A DNA stretch of 64,000 nucleotides from Subtercola sp. PAMC28395 (GCF_018889995.1 NZ_CP076547.1:2356001-2420000); one strand, 5' to 3'; positions 42,185 through 52,809 are shown, counted from the first letter of the stretch. Numbers and translations: made by a program. Notes: a model not told the origin generated them from the letters alone.

Positions 42185-42242
42185 TCGACTTTCCCGAACG
42201 TGCAAGGATTTTCGGGATTTCCTGCACGAACGGGAAAGTCGA
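42185..42242. repeat. Palindromic repeat, left copy flanking the DUF559 gene
   Basis: Imperfect hairpin. Outer arms TCGACTTTCCCG (42185-42196) and CGGGAAAGTCGA (42231-42242) are a perfect 12 bp. After an AA/AA mismatch the inner arms CGTGCA/TGCACG and GGA/TCC pair with one bulged A. Its reverse complement matches the right copy at 43255-43301. It sits 5 bp after the ctaA stop and 7 bp before the stop of the DUF559 gene, so it may also end both transcripts. Confidence 0.8.
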
Positions 42243-42249
42243 GAGGGGT

Positions 42250-43182
42250 TTAGCGCGCGAGAGCTGAGGCGACGCTCCGCACCGTTGAGGCCGGGTCGAT
42301 GAACAAGCCGTTCTGGCGCACGCGGAGAACCGACCACTGCGCCAGATGAAAGCGTTGCAGTCTGGTCATGTCCTTCTCGTACTGCTTCGTATCAGTGCGA
42401 TGCTGATCACCGTCGTATTCGACGATCACCCGTTGCTGGCGGAATACCAGATCTGCACGGCCGATCACCTCCCCCCGAGCATCCTCTATTTCGGGGTTGA
42501 CCTCCGGCGATGGCATCCCGGCGTCAACGAGCAACAGGCGCAGGAGCGTCTCCGGCCTCGACTCGGCACGGGTGCTTATGAATGGAAGGGCTTCGGATGC
42601 ACGGATCTTGCCGCGCCCGTGAAACCGTGAAACGCCCGATGCAAAATCCTCCCGTGTGACGAACGGTCGACCAGGCACGGGGTGTGACGGTGGCGGCTCG
42701 TAGGCGAGGTAGTCGGCGACGGCAACGAGATCGTGCACCCACAACCGGGCTGCCAGGGTGAGCCAGGTCGTCAACGGATCGGCGACAGGGAGTCCATGGC
42801 GAAAGCTCGGCGGCAGGTGTGCTCCGAGCCTTGATTGGTGCCCAACCACATGACTTTCACGTGTGGAATTGAGTGGAGGACGGATCGCCGTGTGGATCTT
42901 TTCATCGACGAGCCTGTGAGGGAGAGGGCATCCCCAGAGGATTGCGCTCGTCGGGCCCCAAAACCGCTCCCCCGCACGCAGGCGGGGGACGTATGCGGCG
43001 CAGGCATTGTGAACCGCGTCGAGTTCAGTCGCTTCTTCGTCGGGAGGCGCGATGGGAACGCGAATGCCGCGGTACGGCGCAGCCAGACTCCGTCGACGGA
43101 GGGTGTGGCGGCTGAGTCCGAGTGATTCGGCCTCGGCGACGCTGAATGGGCGGGAGCTGAGTGGCGCAGGAAGATGGGTCAT
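42250..43182 (-). CDS. DUF559 (Vsr-like endonuclease fold) protein with N-terminal AbiEi-like region
   Basis: 310 residues. The C-terminal about 105 residues match the DUF559/very-short-patch-repair-like nuclease fold: Glu in RPETLLRLLLVDAG, VIGRADLVFRQQ (Asp244) and VIVEYDGDQHRTD (Glu255, Asp257) form a PD-(D/E)xK-type site, then LQRFHLAQWSVLRV. The N-terminus (FSVAEAESLGLSRHTLRRRS...YRGIRVP) resembles the winged-helix of AbiEi-type antitoxins. The middle is uncharacterised. Function is unknown; nuclease activity is inferred. The start is ATG 43182 or GTG 43188. It lies alone between ctaA and ctaB and is bracketed by inverted repeats. Confidence 0.82.
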   Translation of the reverse strand: MTHLPAPLSSRPFSVAEAESLGLSRHTLRRRSLAAPYRGIRVPIAPPDEEATELDAVHNACAAYVPRLRAGERFWGPTSAILWGCPLPHRLVDEKIHTAIRPPLNSTRESHVVGHQSRLGAHLPPSFRHGLPVADPLTTWLTLAARLWVHDLVAVADYLAYEPPPSHPVPGRPFVTREDFASGVSRFHGRGKIRASEALPFISTRAESRPETLLRLLLVDAGMPSPEVNPEIEDARGEVIGRADLVFRQQRVIVEYDGDQHRTDTKQYEKDMTRLQRFHLAQWSVLRVRQNGLFIDPASTVRSVASALAR

Positions 43183-43254
43183 CCGCACACACTGCCCACT
43201 ACCTCCGCTGCCTGCTCACGTTATCCACAGGCAGGCCGGGCATCCATTTGCCTC

Positions 43255-43301
43255 TTCGTGCAGGAAATCACGGAAATTCTTGCGCGAAGGGGAAAGTCGA
43301 C
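43255..43301. repeat. Inverted copy of the repeat, right side of the DUF559 gene
   Basis: Contains TTCGTGCAGGAAATC (15 bases identical to the reverse complement of the left copy), then a diverged middle, and ends GGGGAAAGTCGA. Over about 47 aligned bases roughly four in five match by eye. Its own outer left arm has decayed, so this copy folds less well than the left one. It starts 20 bp downstream of the ctaB stop (minus strand) and lies upstream of the DUF559 start. Confidence 0.75.
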
Positions 43302-43321
43302 GAGGTGCGGGTGGGGGTGGG

Positions 43322-44266
43322 TCAGAAGGGGAGAAGGGGGTCTACGGCGACGGCCAGGAAGAGGATGGTGAGGTACGTGATGGAGGCGTGGAAGACGCGC
43401 ATCGGCTGCACTGTCTGGTGACGGATCGCGGCACCGTAGAGGCGGTGGGTCTCGTAGATGAACCAGCCGCCCGACGCGACGGCGGCCACCGAGTAGACGA
43501 TGCCCATCGGCGCAACCGGGATCAGCAGCAGCGAGCACGCCACGGTCGCCCACGCGTAGAGGATGGTCTGCAGGCCCACGACGGCCCGGCCGCGCGTGAC
43601 CCCGAGCATCGGCACACCTACTGCCTTGTAGTCCTCGCTGTAGCGCATCGAAAGGGGCCAGTAGTGGGGAGGCGTCCACAAGAAGATGACGCCGAAGAGA
43701 ATCCAGGCCGGCCAGTCGAGCGAGTTCGTCACGGCCGCCCAGCCGATGAGCACGGGCATGCAGCCTGCAGTACCGCCCCAGATGATGTTCTGCGAGGTGT
43801 TGCGCTTCAGGATGATCGTGTAGACCACCGCGTACAGCACGATCGCTATCACCGAAAGCAGCGCCGCCAGCCAGTTGACGAGAAGACCGAACCAGAGCGT
43901 CGAACCGATGGCCAGAACCCACGCGAACACGAGCGCCTCGCGGTCGGACAACTCCCCTGTCACCAACGGCCGACCCTTGGTGCGCTCCATCACGCGGTCG
44001 ATGTCGCGGTCGACGTAGCAGTTGAAGGCTCCGGCACTGCCCGCAGACAGGGCCCCGCCGATCAGGGTGGCGACAACGAGCCAGAGATTCGGGATGCCAC
44101 CCGCAGCCAGGATCATCGCCGGCGCTGTGGTCACGAGCAGGAGCTCCATGACACGAGGTTTCGTCAATGAGACGTAGGCTCTGGCCTTCTGGCCTGCGCT
44201 GATTCGCGGATGCGAGATCCGCCCCTCTACAGCTACGTCCATTGCTCCTCTTACTGCTTGCGACAT
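43322..44266 (-). CDS. ctaB: Protoheme IX farnesyltransferase (heme O synthase) CtaB
   Basis: UbiA-family membrane prenyltransferase that adds a farnesyl group to heme B, the step before CtaA. 314 residues, about 8-9 TM segments. First Asp-rich motif [15 protein letters not shown] and the second-loop motif [13 protein letters not shown] are present, with [13 protein letters not shown] at the start of helix 1 and [15 protein letters not shown] 44266 follows GGAG by 5 bases; GTG 44272 is an alternative. It is divergent from tkt, as in Mycobacterium. Confidence 0.96.
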   Translation of the reverse strand: MSQAVRGAMDVAVEGRISHPRISAGQKARAYVSLTKPRVMELLLVTTAPAMILAAGGIPNLWLVVATLIGGALSAGSAGAFNCYVDRDIDRVMERTKGRPLVTGELSDREALVFAWVLAIGSTLWFGLLVNWLAALLSVIAIVLYAVVYTIILKRNTSQNIIWGGTAGCMPVLIGWAAVTNSLDWPAWILFGVIFLWTPPHYWPLSMRYSEDYKAVGVPMLGVTRGRAVVGLQTILYAWATVACSLLLIPVAPMGIVYSVAAVASGGWFIYETHRLYGAAIRHQTVQPMRVFHASITYLTILFLAVAVDPLLPF

Positions 44267-44305
44267 ACGCACTCCACTCTACTTTACGGCCTGTAGAAGT
44301 CGGTC

Positions 44306-44341
44306 ATCGGCGGGTTCGGGCACCCCGCCGATCTCTATACT
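44306..44341 (+). promoter_or_regulatory. Hairpin and -10-like box in the ctaB/tkt divergent region
   Basis: Arms ATCGGCGGG (44306-44314) and CCCGCCGAT (44324-44332) form a 9-bp hairpin. TATACT (44336-44341) follows directly and fits a -10 for tkt. The tkt start is about 90 bp further on. An operator overlapping the -35 region is possible. Confidence 0.4.
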
Positions 44342-44432
44342 TGTATGCGAGGTGGGAATCACCTGCGGCCCAATGTTGCCCGGGAGTCTTTTCCCCCACC
44401 GCACAGGCAACTTAAGAAGGGCTATATACCTC

Positions 44433-46532
44433 GTGGCGACACTTCAATGGGATTCTCTTGACGACAAAGCTGTAAGCACAGCGAAAGTACTCGCTGCAGA
44501 TGCAGTAGAAAAAGTCGGCAACGGTCATCCTGGTACCGCTATCAGCCTCGCACCGCTGGCCTACCTGCTGTTTCAGAAGGAGATGCGCCGCGACCCGAGT
44601 GACAACGAGTGGATCGGCCGCGACCGTTTCATCCTCTCGGTCGGTCACAGCTCGCTGACCCTCTACATTCAGCTCTACCTCGGTGGCTACGGCCTCGAGC
44701 TCGACGACCTGAAGAAGCTGCGCACCTGGGGTTCGCTCACACCGGGTCACCCCGAGTACGGCCACACCGACGGCGTCGAGATCACCACAGGTCCGCTTGG
44801 CCAGGGTCTCGCCTCTGCCGTCGGCTTCGCGTACGCCTCGCGTTTCGAGCGTGGCCTGTTCGACCCGGATGCTGCGGCCGGCGCCAGCCCCTTCGACCAC
44901 TTCATCTACACCATCGCTGGCGACGGTGACATGGAAGAGGGCATCACCAACGAGGCATCGTCCCTCGCCGGTCACCAGCAGCTCGGAAACCTGATCGCCT
45001 TCTACGACAGCAACCAGATCTCGATCGAAGACGACACGAACATCGCCTTCACCGAAGACGTCAAGGCCCGCTTCGAGGCACTGCACTGGCACGTGCAGGT
45101 CGTCGACTGGAAGAAGACGGGCCTGTACGTCGAAGACGTTGCGGCACTGCACGACGCGATCGAGGCTGCAAAGGCCGAAACGAGCAAGCCCAGCCTCATC
45201 ATCTTGAAGACCATCATCGGCTGGCCGAGCCCGAAGAAGCAGAACACGGGCAAGATCCACGGTTCGGCACTCGGTGCCGATGAACTGAAGGGCCTCAAAG
45301 AGGTTCTGGGTTTCGACCCCGAAGAGACCTTCGCCGTTTCTGACGAGGTCATCGAGCACACACGCGAGGCTCTCACACGCGGAAAAGACGCTCACGACGA
45401 ATGGCGCGTGGGCTTTGACGCCTGGGCCACAGCGAACCCCGAGAAGAAGACTCTGCTCGACCGGGTTCTCCTGGGCGATCTGCCCGAGGGCTTCGACGAA
45501 GTCCTGCCGGTCTTCGAAGCAGGCAAAGAGGTCTCGACCCGTGCCGCCTCCGGCAAGGTCATCAACGCGATCGCTGGCGTCATGCCGGAGTTCTGGGGCG
45601 GCTCTGCCGACCTGGCCGAGTCGAACAACACGACGATCGACGGTGGCGGGTCATTCGTACCTGCCGAGCACTCGACCCACGAGTGGACGGGAAACCCCTA
45701 CGGCCGGGTGCTGCACTTCGGAATCCGTGAGCACGCGATGGGTGCGATTCTGAACGGGATCGTGCTGCACGGCAACACGCGCCCCTTCGGTGGCACGTTC
45801 CTCATCTTCTCCGACTACATGCGCCCGGCCGTTCGACTGGCCGCGCTGATGAAGTCGCCGTCGATCTTCGTGTGGACGCATGACTCTGTCGCCCTCGGCG
45901 AAGACGGGCCGACCCACCAGCCGATCGAGCAGCTCTCGACCCTGCGTGCGATCCCCGGGCTCGACGTTGTGCGCCCCGGCGACCCCAACGAGGTCTCCTG
46001 GGCGTGGAAGACGATCCTCTCGCGTCGTAATGGCCCGGCAGGCATCGCGCTGACCCGCCAGAACATTCCCACGTTCGAGCGGGGTGAGGGCGACGCCAGC
46101 GGCGAGGTCTTCGCGTCGGCGAAGAACGTGGCGAAGGGCGCCTACGTGCTCGCTGAGGCTCCGAATGGCACGCCCGACGTCATCTTCATTGCCACGGGCT
46201 CCGAGGTGCAGATCGCTGTCGAGGCCCGGGAACTGTTGAAGGCCGACGGAATCAACGCCCGCGTCGTCTCTGCCCCGTGCCTGGAGTGGTTCGAAGAGCA
46301 GACCGCCGAGTACCGCGAGTCGGTTCTTCCCTCTGCTGTCAAGGCGCGCGTCTCCATCGAAGCGGGGCTGTCGCTCACCTGGCGCGGTTACGTCGGTGAC
46401 CACGGCAAGAGCGTGTCGATCGAGCACTTCGGTGCGTCAGCCGACTACAAGACGCTGTTCCGTGAGTTCGGCATGACGACTGGCGCAGCGATCGAAGCGG
46501 CCAAGACCTCACTCGCTTCGCTCCAGGCCTAG
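44433..46532 (+). CDS. tkt: Transketolase
   Basis: Thiamine-diphosphate enzyme of the pentose phosphate pathway that transfers two-carbon units. 699 residues. ThDP/substrate motifs: [51 protein letters not shown] (the GDG...N Mg/ThDP site), [12 protein letters not shown] (catalytic Glu) and [20 protein letters not shown] 44433 is used: the preceding 27 residues of open frame lack similarity, and AAGAAGG lies upstream. First gene of the tkt-tal-pgi-zwf-opcA-pgl operon. Confidence 0.97.
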   Translation: MATLQWDSLDDKAVSTAKVLAADAVEKVGNGHPGTAISLAPLAYLLFQKEMRRDPSDNEWIGRDRFILSVGHSSLTLYIQLYLGGYGLELDDLKKLRTWGSLTPGHPEYGHTDGVEITTGPLGQGLASAVGFAYASRFERGLFDPDAAAGASPFDHFIYTIAGDGDMEEGITNEASSLAGHQQLGNLIAFYDSNQISIEDDTNIAFTEDVKARFEALHWHVQVVDWKKTGLYVEDVAALHDAIEAAKAETSKPSLIILKTIIGWPSPKKQNTGKIHGSALGADELKGLKEVLGFDPEETFAVSDEVIEHTREALTRGKDAHDEWRVGFDAWATANPEKKTLLDRVLLGDLPEGFDEVLPVFEAGKEVSTRAASGKVINAIAGVMPEFWGGSADLAESNNTTIDGGGSFVPAEHSTHEWTGNPYGRVLHFGIREHAMGAILNGIVLHGNTRPFGGTFLIFSDYMRPAVRLAALMKSPSIFVWTHDSVALGEDGPTHQPIEQLSTLRAIPGLDVVRPGDPNEVSWAWKTILSRRNGPAGIALTRQNIPTFERGEGDASGEVFASAKNVAKGAYVLAEAPNGTPDVIFIATGSEVQIAVEARELLKADGINARVVSAPCLEWFEEQTAEYRESVLPSAVKARVSIEAGLSLTWRGYVGDHGKSVSIEHFGASADYKTLFREFGMTTGAAIEAAKTSLASLQA

Positions 46533-46586
46533 CTCCGGTCATCCGGGCACCTTTTCACTGATTTCTTTCATTCAAGGAGACAAGAC

Positions 46587-47723
46587 ATGACTGACACACA
46601 GACCGCTTCACCCACCGCCCAGCTCTCCGCCGTCGGCGTGAGCATCTGGCTCGACGACCTCTCGCGTGAGCGACTGCGCACCGACAACCTGCAGAAGCTG
46701 ATCGCAGAGAAGAACGTCGTCGGAGTGACGACGAACCCCTCGATCTTCGCTTCAGCACTCGCCAAGGGTGAGGCCTACGACGAGCAGGTCCGCGAGCTCG
46801 CTGCCAAGGGATTCAACGTCACCGACGCGGTGTTCGAGATCACCACGGCCGATGTGGCACAGGGCTGCGACATCTTCCGCCCGATCTACGACGCGACGGC
46901 CGGCTTCGACGGCCGCGTCTCGATCGAGGTGGAGCCCGGCTTCGCCAATGATGCTGCCGCCAGCATCAAGCAGGCAAAAGAGCTGTTCGACAAGGTCGAC
47001 AAAGAGAACGTGCTGATCAAGATCCCCGCGACCATCGAAGGCCTCGAAGCCATCACGGCGACCATCGCGGCGGGCATCAGCGTCAATGTCACGCTGATCT
47101 TCAGCCTCGAGCGCTACCGCGACGTCATCAACGCGTACCTGTCCGGCCTCGAGAAGGCCCAGGCTGCGGGCATCGACCTGTCGAAGATCCACTCCGTGGC
47201 GTCGTTCTTCGTCTCGCGCGTCGACCTCGAGATCGACAAGCGACTCGTTGCCATCGGAACCGACGAAGCCCTCGCGCTGAAGAGCAAGGCCGGCGTCGCG
47301 AACGCCCAGCTCGCCTATGAAGTGTACGAGCAGGCCTTCACCACCGAGCGCGCGAAGGTGCTCCTCGCTGCCGGCGCCAACAAGCAGCGTCCACTGTGGG
47401 CCTCGACGGGTGTCAAGGACCCTGCCGTTCTCGACACGACGTATGTCGTCGAGCTCGCCGCTCCTGAGGTTGTGAACACCATGCCAGAGAAGACGCTCGA
47501 CGCGACCTTCGATCACGGGGTCATCGCCGGCGACACCATCTCAGGCAGCTACGCCGCCGCGAACAAGGTTCTCGACGCTGTTGCGGCCCAGGGCATCTCG
47601 TACGCAGAGGTCACTGAGCTGCTTGAGAAAGAGGGCGTCGAGAAGTTCATCGTCTCGTGGAACGAACTGCTCGAGACCGTTCAGACGGCTCTGGATGCGG
47701 CCACCTCCGAGACCTCGAAGTGA
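46587..47723 (+). CDS. tal: Transaldolase
   Basis: Three-carbon transfer enzyme of the non-oxidative pentose phosphate branch. 378 residues, the long actinobacterial type. Seen: [15 protein letters not shown], Schiff-base Lys145 in [34 protein letters not shown], and [16 protein letters not shown]. The C-terminal third ([14 protein letters not shown]...[11 protein letters not shown]) is also typical. A clear AAGGAGA site precedes ATG 46587. The stop overlaps the pgi start by 4 bp. Confidence 0.97.
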   Translation: MTDTQTASPTAQLSAVGVSIWLDDLSRERLRTDNLQKLIAEKNVVGVTTNPSIFASALAKGEAYDEQVRELAAKGFNVTDAVFEITTADVAQGCDIFRPIYDATAGFDGRVSIEVEPGFANDAAASIKQAKELFDKVDKENVLIKIPATIEGLEAITATIAAGISVNVTLIFSLERYRDVINAYLSGLEKAQAAGIDLSKIHSVASFFVSRVDLEIDKRLVAIGTDEALALKSKAGVANAQLAYEVYEQAFTTERAKVLLAAGANKQRPLWASTGVKDPAVLDTTYVVELAAPEVVNTMPEKTLDATFDHGVIAGDTISGSYAAANKVLDAVAAQGISYAEVTELLEKEGVEKFIVSWNELLETVQTALDAATSETSK

Positions 47724-49330
47724 GCGTTCGGATCCACGTCAGCGGCCTCGTGAAGGAGGCCGTCGAGACCCAGGTGCCGATTCTCGTCGGCGATCTCGTC
47801 GCGTCGAGCATCACGAGCCAGGACCCTGCGCTCTGGGGTGCTGAAGCCGAGGCTGAGGCGAGTAAGCGGCTCGGCTGGACAGAGGCGGTTTCGATCTCAC
47901 GCCCGCTCGTGGCCGAGATCGCGCAACTTCGCGACGACCTTCGGGCTCAGGGAGTCGACCACGTCGTGCTCGCGGGCATGGGTGGATCATCCCTCGCACC
48001 TGAGGTCATCACCCGTACGGCCGGAGTCGAGCTCACGGTGCTCGACTCCACCGCTCCGGGCCAGGTCGCCTCGGCCCTTGCCGACAGGCTGGCGACGAGT
48101 GCCCTGGTGGTCTCATCGAAGTCCGGTTCCACTGTCGAGACCGACAGCCAACGTCGCACGTACGAGAAGGCCTTCCGGGAAATCGGGATCGACCCCAAAG
48201 ACCGCATCATCATCGTCACCGACCCGGGCTCGCCGCTCGAGGCCGCTGCGAAAGAGGCCGGCTACCGGTTCTTCACCGCGGACCCGAATGTGGGTGGCCG
48301 GTACTCTGCGCTGACGGCGTTCGGTCTGGTGCCCTCCGGTCTTGCCGGTGCCGATATCGGTGAGCTCCTCGACGAAGCCGAGGCGATCGAGTTGTACCTC
48401 GCCAACGATGACTCCGACAACCCCGGGCTCATTCTGGGCGCGGCGATCGCCGGTACGGTTCCGCTGAAGAACAAATTGGGTATCGTCGCCGACGGAACAC
48501 ACATCGTGGGGTTCGCCGACTGGGCCGAACAACTCATCGCCGAATCGACAGGAAAGAACGGTCGCGGGCTGCTGCCCGTCGTTCTCGACACCCACTCCCC
48601 CGAGTTGGGCGAGAAGCTGGCTGACCTGCAGGTGGTGCGCCTGGTGAAGGATGCCGACCAGTTCCACATCCTGCCGCAGAACCGTCACGAGGGCGAGATC
48701 CTCATGAGTGGTTCCCTCGGCGGAATGATTCTGACCTGGGAGTACGCCGTCGCTGTTGCCGGGCGCCTGCTTGGTATCAACCCCTTCGATCAGCCCGATG
48801 TCGAATCGGCGAAGGTTGCCACCAGGGGGCTTCTCGATGCCCAGCCCGCACCGGAGGCGTCTGCGTTCACTGTCGACGGCATCGAGGTGCGTGGTACGGC
48901 ATCCGTGGTCTCCGGTGTCGACACCGTCGCTGCAGCAATCGATAGGCTGCTAGCCGAGACGCCGGAAGACGGTTATGTCTCCATCCAGGCGTACGTCGAC
49001 CGGGTTGCGCTGCCGGAACTCGCCGAGTTGCGCGATGCGATCGCATCGAAGATCGACCGACCTGTCACGTTCGGCTGGGGTCCGCGGTTTCTCCACTCGA
49101 CAGGCCAGTTCCACAAGGGCGGCCCGGCAATCGGTGTATTCCTCCAGATCACTGAAGACGCCGGTGTCGACCTCGAGGTGCCGGATCGCCCGTTCACCTT
49201 CGGCCAGCTCATCCAGGCACAGGCTGCCGGCGACGCGAGCGTGCTCGAGTCCCACGGTCAGCCTGTGCTCCGGCTCAATCTGACCGATCCGTCAGCGAAC
49301 GTTTCGACCCTGTTCGAGGCCGTCCACTAG
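47720..49330 (+). CDS. pgi: Glucose-6-phosphate isomerase
   Basis: Interconverts glucose-6-P and fructose-6-P. 536 residues. This is the divergent actinobacterial form with SIS folds: [27 protein letters not shown] (phosphate loop), [16 protein letters not shown], and [19 protein letters not shown], then the late [23 protein letters not shown] block. It is often found between tal and zwf. GTG 47720 overlaps the tal stop (GTGA). Confidence 0.93.
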   Translation: MSVRIHVSGLVKEAVETQVPILVGDLVASSITSQDPALWGAEAEAEASKRLGWTEAVSISRPLVAEIAQLRDDLRAQGVDHVVLAGMGGSSLAPEVITRTAGVELTVLDSTAPGQVASALADRLATSALVVSSKSGSTVETDSQRRTYEKAFREIGIDPKDRIIIVTDPGSPLEAAAKEAGYRFFTADPNVGGRYSALTAFGLVPSGLAGADIGELLDEAEAIELYLANDDSDNPGLILGAAIAGTVPLKNKLGIVADGTHIVGFADWAEQLIAESTGKNGRGLLPVVLDTHSPELGEKLADLQVVRLVKDADQFHILPQNRHEGEILMSGSLGGMILTWEYAVAVAGRLLGINPFDQPDVESAKVATRGLLDAQPAPEASAFTVDGIEVRGTASVVSGVDTVAAAIDRLLAETPEDGYVSIQAYVDRVALPELAELRDAIASKIDRPVTFGWGPRFLHSTGQFHKGGPAIGVFLQITEDAGVDLEVPDRPFTFGQLIQAQAAGDASVLESHGQPVLRLNLTDPSANVSTLFEAVH

Positions 49331-49404
49331 TCTCACGACACCTGTGCGCGAGGTAACCCTTCGAGCTTCGCGCACACCAGCATCAGCACTACGCAAGGAG
49401 CACG

Positions 49405-50946
49405 ATGTCACCGGTAGAAATCACTCCGGAGTACAACCCTCTCAGGCTTCCCACAGACAGGCGTCTCAACCGGATCGCCGGCCCCAGCGGCCTGATCATC
49501 TTCGGTGTGACCGGCGACCTGTCACGAAAGAAGCTCATGCCAGCCGTCTACGACCTGGCAAGCAGGGGGCTTCTGCCGCCCGGTTTCTCTCTCGTCGGCT
49601 TTGCCCGTCGTGACTGGGAGGACCAGGATTTTGAGCGCGTCGTGCACGACGCAGTCAAGGAGTACGCGCGTACTCCGTTCGACGAAGACGTGTGGCGCCA
49701 GCTCTCCGAGGGGATCCGCTTCGTCTCGGGAGAATTCGATGACGACGATGCGTTCCTGCACCTCAAGGAGACGATCGCCGAGCTCGATGAATCACGGGGA
49801 ACAAAGGGAAACCACGCCTTCTACCTCTCGATTCCGCCGAAGGCTTTCCCCCTGGTGACCGAGCAGCTTCGTCGGTCTGGCCTGGCACACCCGAAGCCGG
49901 GAGAGTGGCGTCGGGTGGTCATCGAGAAGCCCTTCGGGAGCGACCTGAAGACCGCACGCGAGCTCAACGACGTGGTCGAGTCGGTCTTTGCTCCCGATGA
50001 CGTCTTCCGCATCGACCACTATCTCGGCAAAGAGACGGTTCAGAACATCCTCGCGCTTCGTTTCGCGAATCAGCTCTATGAACCGATCTGGAACGCGAAC
50101 TACGTCGACCACGTGCAGATCACCATGGCCGAAGACATTGGTGTCGGTGGCCGTGCCGGCTACTACGACGGCATCGGCGCAGCTCGTGACGTCATCCAGA
50201 ACCATCTGTTGCAGCTGATGGCGCTCACGGCGATGGAGGAGCCCATCTCCTTCGACGCGGCTGACCTCCGCGCCGAGAAAGAGAAGGTGCTTGCGGCGGT
50301 GAAGCTGCCGAAGGACCTCAGCCATTCGACGGCCAGGGGACAGTACGCCAGCGGGTGGCAGGGTGGCGAATACGTGCCCGGCTTCCTCGAAGAAGACGGC
50401 ATGAACCCCGAATCCACCACAGAGACCTACGCTGCGGTGCGCCTCGACATCGGCACGCGCCGCTGGAACGGCGTGCCGTTCTACCTGCGCGCGGGTAAGC
50501 GACTGGGTCGCCGTGTCACCGAGATCGCCGTGGTCTTCAAGCGGGCTCCGCAGCATCTCTTCGCAGAGAGCCAGACGTCGGAGCTCGGCCAGAATGCCCT
50601 CGTCATCCGTGTTCAGCCCGACGAGGGTGTGACGATCCGTTTCGGCTCGAAGGTGCCCGGTGCCGGCGTACAGGTTCGCGACGTGACCATGGACTTCGGC
50701 TACGGCCACGCTTTCACCGAGGCGAGCCCCGAGGCGTACGAGCGACTCATTCTCGACGTACTCCTCGGCGATCCGCCCCTGTTCCCGCGTCACCAGGAAG
50801 TCGAACTGTCGTGGAAGATCCTCGATCCGATCGAGGAATACTGGGCGACGCAGGGTCAACCCGACCAATACCGCCCAGGAACCTGGGGGCCCGAATCAGC
50901 CGATGAACTCTTGTCCCGCGACGGAAGAACCTGGAGACGCCCATGA
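49405..50946 (+). CDS. zwf: Glucose-6-phosphate 1-dehydrogenase
   Basis: First enzyme of the oxidative pentose phosphate pathway, making NADPH and 6-phosphogluconolactone. 513 residues. NADP site IFGVTGDLSRKKLMPAVYDL; the diagnostic active-site motif FRIDHYLGKETVQNIL with Lys and His; VVIEKPFGSDLKTAREL; and the PFYLRAGKRLGRR block. ATG 49405 follows CAAGGAGCACG. It overlaps opcA by 4 bp (ATGA), consistent with OpcA being its assembly partner. Confidence 0.98.
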   Translation: MSPVEITPEYNPLRLPTDRRLNRIAGPSGLIIFGVTGDLSRKKLMPAVYDLASRGLLPPGFSLVGFARRDWEDQDFERVVHDAVKEYARTPFDEDVWRQLSEGIRFVSGEFDDDDAFLHLKETIAELDESRGTKGNHAFYLSIPPKAFPLVTEQLRRSGLAHPKPGEWRRVVIEKPFGSDLKTARELNDVVESVFAPDDVFRIDHYLGKETVQNILALRFANQLYEPIWNANYVDHVQITMAEDIGVGGRAGYYDGIGAARDVIQNHLLQLMALTAMEEPISFDAADLRAEKEKVLAAVKLPKDLSHSTARGQYASGWQGGEYVPGFLEEDGMNPESTTETYAAVRLDIGTRRWNGVPFYLRAGKRLGRRVTEIAVVFKRAPQHLFAESQTSELGQNALVIRVQPDEGVTIRFGSKVPGAGVQVRDVTMDFGYGHAFTEASPEAYERLILDVLLGDPPLFPRHQEVELSWKILDPIEEYWATQGQPDQYRPGTWGPESADELLSRDGRTWRRP

Positions 50947-51917
50947 TCGTCGATTTTCCTGACACCAATATCGCCAAGATCTCGAAAGCGCTGGTCAAGA
51001 TCCGCGAAGAGGGTGGCGCGGTCGCTCTCGGGCGCGTTCTGACGCTGATCATCCGCACGAGCCTCGGGCACGAAGAAGACGCCATCGAGGCGGCGAACGA
51101 AGCATCCCGCGAGCATCCGATGCGCGTCATCGTCGTCTCAACCGACAGCGAATCAGACGGAGCCCGCTCGGGGCGCGGGGCACGCCTCGACGCCCAGATC
51201 CGCGTCGGCGGCGACGCTGGCGCCAGCGAGGTAGTGCTGCTCAAGGCCTACGGCGCGGCGGCATCCGACGAAGAAGGGCTCGTCACCGGGCTGCTGCTCT
51301 CCGATGCGCCGGTCGTCGTCTGGTGGCCGGGTGACTCGCCTGACCGGGTCTCGACCTCGAGCCTCGGGCGCATCGCACAACGACGAATCACGGATGCCTC
51401 AAACCATTCGAACCCTGTCGAATCACTGATTCGACTCGCGGAGTCCTATTCCCCCGGCGACACCGACTTCGCCTGGACGAGGCTCACCCTGTGGCGTGCG
51501 CAACTTGCTGCTGTTCTCGACCAGCCGCCGTACGAGCCGGTTCTCTCGGTGGAAGTCCAGGGTGCTTCCGATTCACCCTCGACGTTGCTCCTGGCCGCGT
51601 GGCTCGGCCACCAGCTCCAGGTGCCGGTCACCTACGGCCTCACGGCGCGGGCAAACGGGTCGAGCGGCATTCACAGCGTGATGCTCGTTCGGGCCTCCGG
51701 AACAATCGACCTCACCCGCGAAGTTCCGAATGTGGCGACGCTGATTCAGCCGGACCAGCCGACTCACACGCTCGCACTGCCCCGGCGGAACCTGCGCGAC
51801 TGCCTCGCGGAGGAGCTGCGACGGCTCGACCCTGACGACCTGTATGGTGAAGTGATCTCAGTGGGGCTCACTGAGCTTTTCGAATCGTCAGAAGTAGGCT
51901 TTCAGAGCCGTCCATAA
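50943..51917 (+). CDS. opcA: Glucose-6-phosphate dehydrogenase assembly protein OpcA
   Basis: Partner required for full activity/oligomerisation of G6PDH in actinobacteria and cyanobacteria. 324 residues. Typical stretches: VDFPDTNIAKISKALVKIREEGG at the N-terminus, VLLKAYGAAASDEEGLVTGLLLSDAPVVVWWPGDSP, and DLAWTRLT-like DFAWTRLTLWRAQLAA. ATG 50943 overlaps the zwf stop. The pgl gene follows after 22 bp. Confidence 0.95.
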   Translation: MIVDFPDTNIAKISKALVKIREEGGAVALGRVLTLIIRTSLGHEEDAIEAANEASREHPMRVIVVSTDSESDGARSGRGARLDAQIRVGGDAGASEVVLLKAYGAAASDEEGLVTGLLLSDAPVVVWWPGDSPDRVSTSSLGRIAQRRITDASNHSNPVESLIRLAESYSPGDTDFAWTRLTLWRAQLAAVLDQPPYEPVLSVEVQGASDSPSTLLLAAWLGHQLQVPVTYGLTARANGSSGIHSVMLVRASGTIDLTREVPNVATLIQPDQPTHTLALPRRNLRDCLAEELRRLDPDDLYGEVISVGLTELFESSEVGFQSRP

Positions 51918-51939
51918 GTAGCTACGAAGGCTGAAATAC

Positions 51940-52710
51940 ATGACAACTGATCGTCGCGTTCTCGTTCACTCGGATAAGGACTCTCTGGCGGGCGCCGTTG
52001 CCGCCCGGTTCATCACCAAGATCATCGACATTCTCGATGAGAACGACGTGGCTCATGTCGTCTTGAGTGGTGGAAGTGTGAACACGGCGGTTCTTGCAGC
52101 CATCCGTGACTCCCCTGCACAGAACAACGTGGATTGGTCGCGGATCCACTTCTGGTGGGGCGACGAGCGGTTCGTCGAAGCAGGCAGCGCCGACCGCAAC
52201 GATCTGCAGGCTCGGGATGCACTTCTGAACCACATCCCGGTGGACGAGTCAAAGATCCACGTGTTCGCCTCGTCAGACGAGATAGCAGACATCGACGAGG
52301 CCGCTGCGGCATATGCCGCCGAGCTCGCCGATGCGGCATATGAGGGTTCGCCTTACCCGCGATTTGACATCATGTTTCTCGGCGTGGGCCCCGACGGCCA
52401 CATCGCCTCGCTCTTTCCGGGGCTTTCCGGTATCGCAGAGCGGAAGGCGACGGTGGTCGCGGTGCGTAACTCGCCCAAGCCACCGCCACTTCGGCTGAGC
52501 CTGACTCTGCCGGTCATCCAGTCGGCTGACCGCATCTGGCTGGTGCTTGCCGGGGCGGACAAGGCTTCGGCACTCGGCCTCGCCCTGGCCGGCGCCAGCG
52601 AAGAGGAAGTACCGGTTGCCGGGGCCGAGGGTCGCAAGCGCACGGTCTTCTTCGTCGATCGCGAAGCTGCCGCTGAAGTGCCTGAGAGCCTGATCGCGCC
52701 GTCGTACTGA
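51940..52710 (+). CDS. pgl: 6-phosphogluconolactonase
   Basis: Hydrolyses 6-phosphogluconolactone, the step after Zwf. 256 residues, NagB/DevB fold. HVVLSGGSVNTAVL, IHFWWGDERFVEAGSADRND, and FLGVGPDGHIASLFPG with the catalytic His in the GPDGHIASLFP motif are present. It is the last gene of the pentose phosphate operon, followed by a terminator. Confidence 0.97.
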   Translation: MTTDRRVLVHSDKDSLAGAVAARFITKIIDILDENDVAHVVLSGGSVNTAVLAAIRDSPAQNNVDWSRIHFWWGDERFVEAGSADRNDLQARDALLNHIPVDESKIHVFASSDEIADIDEAAAAYAAELADAAYEGSPYPRFDIMFLGVGPDGHIASLFPGLSGIAERKATVVAVRNSPKPPPLRLSLTLPVIQSADRIWLVLAGADKASALGLALAGASEEEVPVAGAEGRKRTVFFVDREAAAEVPESLIAPSY

Positions 52711-52736
52711 GGGTCTCACAGGCTTCGAAGATCAAA

Positions 52737-52785
52737 GAAAGCCCTCCATCGGCAGCAGATGCTACGGATGGAGGGCTTCTTCGTT
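52737..52785. terminator. Terminator between convergent pgl and rbpA
   Basis: Stem GCCCTCCATC (52741-52750) with GATGGAGGGC (52767-52776), flanked by AAAGAAA on the left and TTCTTCG on the right, so it can act in both directions. The loop is about 16 nt. Confidence 0.8.
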
Positions 52786-52809
52786 GGTTGGAGGTGAGTT
52801 CGCCGAGCT

